From the NCBI GenBank assembly GCA_963810305.1, contig CAWEMY010000012.1, positions 20,726 to 84,725 of the forward strand: a stretch of 64,000 nucleotides of DNA, in the 5' to 3' direction. Each line of letters starts with the position of its first letter. Within the stretch, counting starts at the first letter, position 1. A program made the translations under genes and the position numbers. Origin of the DNA: JACDCA01 sp963810305 (GTDB lineage: Bacteria; Acidobacteriota; Vicinamibacteria; Vicinamibacterales; 2-12-FULL-66-21). This document shows positions 57,338-64,000 of the stretch, one piece after another. The notes under the pieces were generated by a model that saw nothing but the letters and a program-made list of their open reading frames with translations, ran no database searches and was not told the origin of the DNA.

Positions 57338-60300
57338 TCACCTCTCGCCGAGCCACTGGTCCTGGAGAACCGTCATCGGCTTCGTCAGGGTCTTTCCGGC
57401 GACAGTAAGCGTGACGAGATAGAAGTCCCCGGTTCGACGGTTGCGCCTCCGCCGCCGCGTCCGCCACCACCGCCCCCACCGCCGCCCTGCCCTTGCCCTT
57501 GCGGCGGATCCGGGGTGAGCGTCCACATCACACGATTGATCCCTGCCTTGGCGGGCAGCCCGGTCAGATTCCGGATGGTGCGGCCATTGGCGCCGGCGAT
57601 CGCGATCTTCACCTCGCCGCCGCCATTCTTGAGGTAGTAGCTGATCGCGCCGCCGCGCGGCGGGTTCTCGCCGATGAACACCTTCTGCCCGGCAACCTGC
57701 TGCCCCGCCTGGCGATCGGTTGCCCATGCGACGGCAGGACGGATGTCGAAGAGTACAGGCGTCCTGCTCGCGCACTTCCGCCGTCATCTGCTGGAGGGCT
57801 GTGATGTCGTCTGCAATCCACACACTGCGGCCGTGCGTCGCAACGATCAGATCGCTGTCGCGCGGGTGGACGAGGATGTCGTCGACGCGGACAGTGGGCA
57901 GATTGTTCATGAACTTCTTCCAGCTCTTGCCGCCGTCGGTTGACGCATAAAGCCCGAACTCGGTCCCGACGTAGAGCAGGTCCTTGTTCCTGGGATCCTC
58001 TTTAACGACCTGGATGTTGCCCGACGCTGGAAGATTCGCGACGATGCTCGTCCACGTGATTCCGTAGTCGCGGGTCACGAATAGATACGGCTTCAGGTCG
58101 TCGTCGCGGTGTCCGTCGACGGCGACGTAGGCGACGGCGGGGTCGAAATTCGACGCTGCGATTCGTGAGATCCAGTACAGGTGATCTGCCGGCAGTCCCT
58201 TGATGTTCTTCCCGACCTCGGTGAACGTCACTCCGCCGTCACGGCTCAATTGCACGTTCCCGTCGTCGGTACCGACCCAGACGACACCCGGCATGACCGG
58301 AGACTCGTTGAGCGAGATGATCGTGCTGTAGGACACGACGCCGTCGTTCTTCGACAGCATCGTTCTGTCGTAGGGCACGCCCATCAGCGTCATCTTGTTG
58401 CGATCGATCTGCTTCGTAAGATCGGCGCTCGCGATCCACGTATCACCGCGGTTGTACGACTTGAACAGCCGATTGCCACCGAGCCAGATGATGCTCGGGT
58501 TGTGCGGTGAGAGCTGGAATGGCGTGTTCCAGTTGAAGCGATACAAGTCGGTCTTGCCGGCGTTCAGCACCGTCGGCGGCTGCGGGGCGCCGCCGCGCCC
58601 GCCGCCACCGCCACCGCGACCGCCGACGGCGATGCCGCGCGGCCGGATGCTCTGCTGTCGGCCGGTCCGCAGGTCGTACCGGGAGGTATTGCCGTCCTGT
58701 GATTCGGTATAGACGATGTTGTGATCGGTCGGGTCGACAGCGGTCTGGAAGCCGTCGCCGCCGCCGATGCCGAACCAGTCGGAGTTGAGGATGCCATCGG
58801 CTGGCTGACGAGTGGCACTCGGCCCGCCCCAGCTGCCGTTGTCCTGCAGGCCGATGTAGACGTAGTACGGCCGCCGCATGTCCGCGCTCACCCAGTACGG
58901 AAGCGCCGTGGCCATCGTGTTGACGAAATCCCACGTCCTGCCCTGATCCCACGAGATGTTCAACCCGCCGTCATTGCCGATGATCAGATGCTTCGGGTTC
59001 CTGGGATCGATCCACAGCGCGTGCTGGTCGACGTGACCGGGGGAGCTGTTGCCGCCGGCGTTGTCGAGTGTTGCGAAGGTGCGTCCACCATCGAGCGACT
59101 TCGCCCAGGGGAGGCCGGCGGCGTAAATCGTCTTGTCGTTGCTCGGATCGACGCGAATCTGACTGAAGTACATCGCCCGCGAGTTGCAGTTGGTCACGTG
59201 CGTCCAGGTCGAACCCTTGTCCTCCGACCGGAAGATGCCACCGCGGCTTGGATCGAGCGGTGGCGGAATCTGTGGTGCAGGCGGCTGGCCCGGCTGGCCC
59301 GGCTGGCCGCCGCCGCGGCCGCGCCCGAAGCCCTTGGTCGGACCGCCGTTATTGCACCAGTCAAATCCACCGCGCCCACCACCCGCCTGCTGTGCCGGGG
59401 GCGCCGTAGCCGGAGTCGTCCCGGGCTGACCGCGCTGCGGTTGCGCCGCCTGTGTCTGTGCGGCGGCCTGTGCCTGCGGCGTCACCGGCGGAGGCTGCGG
59501 TACGCCGGGCGCCGTTGGCGTCGCTTCTGTCGCACCAGCCGTATCGACAGCCTGCGTCGTCTGCGGCAGGCCGACCTGGCCTGCCTCGATCTGTGCGTAA
59601 ACGATGTTGGGATTGGAGCGTGAGACGTCCAGCGCGATGCGGCCGTAGGTCCCCCCGCGGGAGTCCTTTCCCGCCGATCTTCGTCCACGAGCGTCCGGCG
59701 TCGGTCGACTTCCACAGCGCGCTGCCAGGTCCGCCGCCGTTGAAGCAGCAGCCGATGCGCCTTCGCTGGTAACTGGCGGCGTAGAGGATGCTCGGGTTCG
59801 AGGGATCGAGCGCGATATCGGTGAAGCCCGTATCGTTGTCGATGAATTTCACGTTGTTCCACGTCTTGCCGCCGTCGGTGGTCTTGTACACACCGCGCTC
59901 GGCATTTGGTCCGAAGAGATGACCCGGCGCCGCAACGTACACCGTCTCGGGATTGCGAGGATCGATCACGATCCGGGCAATCGTCTGCGTCTCGCGGAGG
60001 CCGATGTTCTGGAACGTCTTGCCGCCGTCGGTGGTCTTGTAGATACCGTCGCCGAACGACGAGGTCTGGCGGTTGTTGGCTTCGCCGGTGCCGACGTAGA
60101 CGATGTTCGGGTTGGTTGGGTGGATGGCGATGTCACCAATCGATGCCGACGAGTAGGTGTCGAACACCGGGTCCCATGTCGTGCCGTTGTTCTCTGACTT
60201 CCACACCCCACCCACTGCGTATCCGACGTAGATGATGTTCGAGTCCGACAGCGCCACCTCGACATCGTCGATGCGCCCGCCCATGCTGGCGGGGCCGATC

Positions 60301-60481
60301 GAGCGGAACCTGAACGGCGCCAGGAGCGGATCGTCGGACGCGTTGATCATCGGCGCCGGTGCCGGTGTCGTCGCCTGCGTCGGTGCCGGCGGCTGCCCCT
60401 CCTGGGTGCCGACCGAGGCGAAGAAGAACGGCAACGCGATGACGGGCAACGCGGCGCGAATCAGACGATGACCGGGTTCAT
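57338..60481 (-). CDS. Sortilin/VPS10-like beta-propeller protein 1, several frameshifts
   Basis: Large BNR/sortilin-type protein, often called glycosyl hydrolase in Acidobacteriota without proof. ATG 60481 (AGGA upstream) is followed within a few codons by a frame break; a TTG at 60449 would begin in the main frame (LPVIALPFFFASVG, signal-like). Propeller repeats show GVWKSENNGTTWDPV, GIYKTTDGGKTFQNIG, GVYKTTDGGKTWNNV. Other breaks near 59660, 57750 and 57440. A Pro/Gln/Ala-rich linker lies around 59370-59500. C-terminal domain ends MTVLQDQWLGER. It follows the paralogue at 60505 by 23 bases. Confidence 0.82.
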
Positions 60482-60504
60482 AGATGTCCTTTGCGTTCGG
60501 GGTA

Positions 60505-63500
60505 TCACTGCTGTACGGGAATCACTCGGAACACCTGCGGCGTCCCGATTGGCGTGACGGTTTCGCCGACCTTTTTTCCGAGCGTCGCGGTGTAGCGTCC
60601 GGCCGCCGCCAGGGCGCCGAGGTTGCCTCCGCGGCCGCCAAAACCGCCCTGTCCCCCGCCGGCAGCGCCACGGCCTCCCTGCGGGGTCGCAGCCTGTGGA
60701 GGCGGATCGCCGCGAAGGTTCCACGCGACCCGACGCAAGCCGGGGGTCTTGTCGATGTCCATTCGCCGCACCTGTCGCCCGCCGTCGTCTGTAATCGTCA
60801 GCACAAGTGTCGCGTCAGCGGGGAGGGACTGCGCCACGTTATAAGTGAACACGGCCCCAGCCGGCGGATTCTGCACCGTGGTGTTGCCTGACAACGATCC
60901 GATGCCCGCGGTGCCGGCCGGCGCCATCCCCACCGGGTTGTAGAGGTATGCATCGCGCAGCGGGAAGAGCCTGACTTCTTCAGCGAGCGCCTCCGGCGTG
61001 ATCTCGCGGAGCGCGCTGTAATCGTCGAGCATAGAATCCCCGCCCGAACGTTCCGAGAACGAGATCGTTCTCGCGCTTCTGCACCGTCATGTCGCGCACC
61101 TGGATCACCGGCATCCCGCCGCGCATCTTCACCCAGCGCGTGCCACCATCGACGCTAACGAAGAGTCCGAACTCGGTACCCGCAAACAGCAGGTTGCCGT
61201 TGAGATGATCCTGGATGACCGACCAGACATCGTGCCGGTCGGGCAGGTTGCCGGTGACGTTCGTCCACGTCTTGCCGCGGTCCGGGCTTTTCAGAATGTA
61301 GGGCTTGTAGTCGCCGCGCTGCCAGTTGTTGAAGGTGACGAAGACAAGATTCGCGTCCCGCGGTGACGCAAAAACGTCGCTGACATACGTCCACTTCGGA
61401 ACACCGGGGAAGCTCCTCGATCTTGCGCCAGTTCTTCCCCCCGTCCTCCGTCACCTGGATCAAGCCGTCGTCAGTCCCGGCGTAGATCAAACCTTCGAGC
61501 AGCGGCGACTCGTCGAGTGAGACGACGTTACTGAGTGCGGTCGTGGAGGTATTGAGCGCGACCGAGTCGCGCGGTCCCACACCTTGCCCATGATTGGGAA
61601 TGGCGTATGGATCGAGATTGCGCGACAGGTCCGGGCTGACCCGCGTCCAGGTATCGCCGCGATCGTCGTAGCGGTAGACGCACTGTGTCGCCCAATACAG
61701 CCGTGACGGCGAATGCGGACTGATCATGTAGGTCGTATCCCAGTTGGCGCGATCGCCGGCGCCACGTCCACCACCGCCGCGCCCCGGCTGTGCACCCTGC
61801 GCACCTGCCGCACCCCCCGCACCCTGCGCACCCCTCGCACCCTGAGCACCCCCTGCCGCACCCTGCGCACCCCCCTGCGCACCCTGAGCACCCCCTGCTG
61901 CACCCTGAGGCAACCCCTGCGGCGGCGGCGCCGGCGTCGCGTCGTCCCCGCCCCCGAGGCCACGGCCGCCCCCCTGTGACTGCGGTGGACGAATACTGCG
62001 TGCCTGCCCGGTCTTGAGGTTGTAGCGGCGAATGCCGCCGTCCTGCGACTGCGCATAAACGATCGACGGATCGTCCGGATCGTTGCGCGTCTGGAACCTA
62101 TCGCCCCCGTTGACGACGAACCAGTCGCTGGTCCGGACACCCCACGGCGTCAGCGAACGCGACGGGCCACAGAAGGACCAGTTGTCCTGCGTGCCGCCGC
62201 AGACGTTGTAGAACGGCTTCGCGTCGTCGACCGAGACTCGGTAGAACTGGGTGATCGGCAGGTTCGTGAAAAACCTCCACGTCTTCCCTTCGTCGTAGGT
62301 CTCATAAAGGCCGCCGTCGTTGCCGAGCAGCATGTGCTTCGGGTCGACAGGATCGAACTCCAGCGCGTGATGGTCGACGTGGACGCCGTAGTTCTCGATT
62401 TCAGTCGAGCCCCAGGTCTTGCCGGCGTCCTTGCTCAATTCGACCTGGACGTTCATCGACCAGATCCAGTCGGGACGGTGCGGATCGACATAGAGCTGGA
62501 GGCACTGCGCGCCGCCACCGCGATAGCAGTCATCGGCCGGCGTTCCACCGCGCCCGCCCTGCGGCGGTGCGGCGGGCGTCTGCTGTTGTTGCGGCGTCGC
62601 AACCGGCGGCTGCGCCTGCTGATCGTCGGCGAGTTGGATGCCGACGCGACAATGTCGAGACCTGGTCCAGTTCCGGTCGGAGACACGCCAAGCGGCTGAC
62701 AGGGGAAGGCGGCTGCGCCGGCGGCCCACCGCGCCCCGCCTGCGCTGGAGCTCCGGCGGGCAAGCCGCCACGGCCGGTCGAGGGAATCAGTTGACCAATA
62801 CGTGTCCATGTCGCGCCGGCGTCGTCCGAACGAAAGAATCCCGACTCAGGATGCTTTCGTATCGGATCAGTGCGTAGACGCGATTGGGATTCCGCGGATC
62901 GACTGCAAGCCCCGCACGCCCGGTGTCACCGGTCGGAAGGCCCCTGCTCAGCTTCGTCCACTTCTTGCCGCCGTCGGTGGTCTTGTAGATGCCGCCTTCG
63001 GGGCCTCCACCGATCATCTGGCCGACGGCGCGCCGGCGCTGATAGGCGGACGCGAAAATCACGTCCGGCTTGCCCGGCTGGAAGACGATCTCGCTGATGC
63101 CGGTGTCATCGCTCACGTGCAGGACGCGCGTCCAATCGGCGCACTCGCTGTCGGTTGTCTTGTACAGCCCGCGATCGCCGCCGGCGGACCACAGTGGCCC
63201 CTGTGACGACACGTAGACGACGTTTGAATTGCGTGGATCGATCAGGATCTCGCCAATGTGCTCGGACTTCTCGAGCCCGACCCGCTTCCACGTCTCGCCC
63301 GCGTCGGTCGACTTATAGAGACCGTCACCGAAATGCGCGCTGCGCTGGCTGGTGTTCTCACCAGTGCCGAGCCAGACGACATTTGAATCCTTCGGGTCGA
63401 TCGCGACGCAGCACAGCGTGAACGATCCACCATCGTCGAACACCGGCACAAAAGGTGATGCCGCGGTTTTCGGTTTTCCAGAGCCCGCCGAACGCGCTGG

Positions 63501-63700
63501 CGACGTACCAGACGTTGGGATTCTTCGGATCTCATCGACGTCCTGAACGCGTCCGGTAGCAAGCCCCTCTGTCGAATACTGCGGAGCTCGATGCCCTTGA
63601 GTGTCTGTTCGTTCAATCGATCGCTGCCGGCCTGGCCGTAAGGAAGCGCCGCCGCCGCCATCGAAAAGGCAGCAAACAGCAGAAGGGTCTGACGTTTCAT
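60505..63700 (-). CDS. Sortilin/VPS10-like beta-propeller protein 2, several frameshifts
   Basis: Paralogue of the previous gene, about 1,060 residues when rejoined. Signal peptide MKRQTLLLFAAFSMAAAALP; DRLNEQTLKGIELRSI begins the mature part. Propeller units: GLYKSTDAGETWKRVG, GIYKTTDGGKKWTKL, LYETYDEGKTWRFF. Breaks near 63600, 63460, 62850, 62780, 61400 and 61090. A low-complexity Gly-Ala-Gln insert lies at about 61770-61930. C-terminal domain ends QVFRVIPVQQ. Predicted secreted; enzymatic function unproven. Confidence 0.8.
61765..61930 (-). repeat. Tandem repeat encoding a Gly-Ala-Gln-rich insert
   Basis: Short C-rich units on the plus strand (CACCCTGCG, CACCCTGAG, CACCCCCTG types) encode alternating GAQ and GAx triplets (GGAQGAQGGAQGAAGGAQ and similar) in VPS10-like protein 2, then a GRGGGGRG stretch. 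It sits between two propeller repeats, presumably an exposed loop. Confidence 0.85.
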
Positions 63701-63782
63701 CGATATGGCTCTCTTGATTGGCGATTGCTGATAAAACAAGGTCGAGTGTTGCGGGATTATACCGAGCGATGGCGGCGGGCGT

Positions 63783-64000
63783 TTACTCGAAGAGCAGGCT
63801 AAAGGCAGGTCAGCGCGGCTTCTGCCTTTTCGAACTCCGAAATATCGAGCGCGCTCGTCTGGAAGCCGAGAGCCTCGAGTTGCGCCGGGTGCCGGGCGCC
63901 GACGCGGCCGACGTAGACCACGTCACCGATCAACAGGACGTTGGCACCATACGGTTCTTCGGCGGCGACTGGGACACATTGCCAGCGGGCGAATAGATCC
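63783..64000 (-). CDS. Dimethylarginine dimethylaminohydrolase-like, C-terminal part, frameshift near end
   Basis: 66 residues are readable before a TAG at 63799. EEPYGANVLLIGDVVYVGRV and LDISEFEKAEAALTCL match the end of the DDAH/amidinotransferase-fold family, where the last Cys is the nucleophile. Removing one T from the TTT after that Cys gives LSLLFE then TAA at 63783, the expected C-terminus (C-x-S-x-x-F). The family hydrolyses methylated arginines to citrulline. The rest lies beyond the window. It is transcribed toward the VPS10-like genes with an 82-base gap. Confidence 0.72.

Noticed and set aside
57195..57479. 94-codon minus-strand frame between VPS10-like protein 1 and receptor 4
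   Set aside because: It overlaps the VPS10-like C-terminus out of frame and extends into the conserved promoter region.
60505..63700. Assigning a specific glycosidase activity to the VPS10-like proteins
   Set aside because: Only BNR/sortilin-type propeller repeats are visible; the glycosyl hydrolase label in related genomes is not supported by catalytic motifs I can point to.

Overview
The window looks like a chromosomal segment of a high-GC member of the Acidobacteriota, probably the Vicinamibacterales lineage. The signs are four Oar-like TonB-dependent receptors with an N-terminal carboxypeptidase-regulatory-like domain, two proteins of the VWFA-related Acidobacterial type, two very large sortilin/VPS10-like beta-propeller proteins, an RpoB with a cysteine-rich N-terminal insert, and an EF-Tu with an unusual switch I. 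The taxonomic call is inference from family content; no 16S gene is present.

From 1 to about 28.0 kb almost everything is on the minus strand and is core machinery. Read in the direction of transcription: a TPR protein, a LolB-like lipoprotein, ispE, tRNA-Gln, prs, rplY (L25/Ctc), pth, rpsF, rpsR, rplI, dnaB, alr, radA, a polytopic TPR glycosyltransferase-like protein, a PIN-TRAM protein, a PlsC-like acyltransferase, an ispD-ispF fusion, gltX, rlmB, then tRNA-Thr, tRNA-Tyr, tRNA-Gly, tRNA-Thr, tuf, rpmG, tRNA-Trp, secE, nusG, rplK, rplA, rplJ, rplL and rpoB (3' end off the window). The last part is the classic tRNA-tuf-secE-nusG-ribosomal protein-rpoB order, and ispE-trnQ-prs-ctc-pth is likewise a classic cluster.

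From 28.0 to 38.4 kb is an envelope-glycan and housekeeping section. A plus-strand group holds a Trm112-like zinc protein, a GT9 heptosyltransferase-like enzyme, an O-antigen ligase-like protein and a heptose-7-phosphate kinase. It converges on a minus-strand purH, GT39-like, DxD glycosyltransferase group. Then come cspA, a small unknown gene and selA.

From 38.5 to 63.7 kb is a minus-strand outer-membrane and secreted-protein block: two large VPS10-like proteins, then TonB receptor, VWA protein, TonB receptor, VWA protein, TonB receptor, TonB receptor. The receptor/VWA pairs look like a tandemly duplicated module. Three receptors share a promoter region and all four share a short upstream motif. 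The window ends in the 3' end of a dimethylarginine dimethylaminohydrolase-like gene.

Two window-wide properties matter. First, many genes, including essential ones (ispF part, alr, ispE, purH), are broken by single-base frameshifts, several at G or C runs; I read most of these as residual sequencing or assembly indels, not real pseudogenes. Second, intergenic DNA is crowded with small repeats: period-7 tandem arrays, often in inverted pairs and with a different heptamer at each locus, GGCCGGC REP-like palindromes that enter coding sequences, a 29-bp inverted repeat at the start of selA, and repeat-rich tRNA spacers. The heptad arrays, the REP-like invasions and the conserved TonB leader are the most promising little-described elements here.
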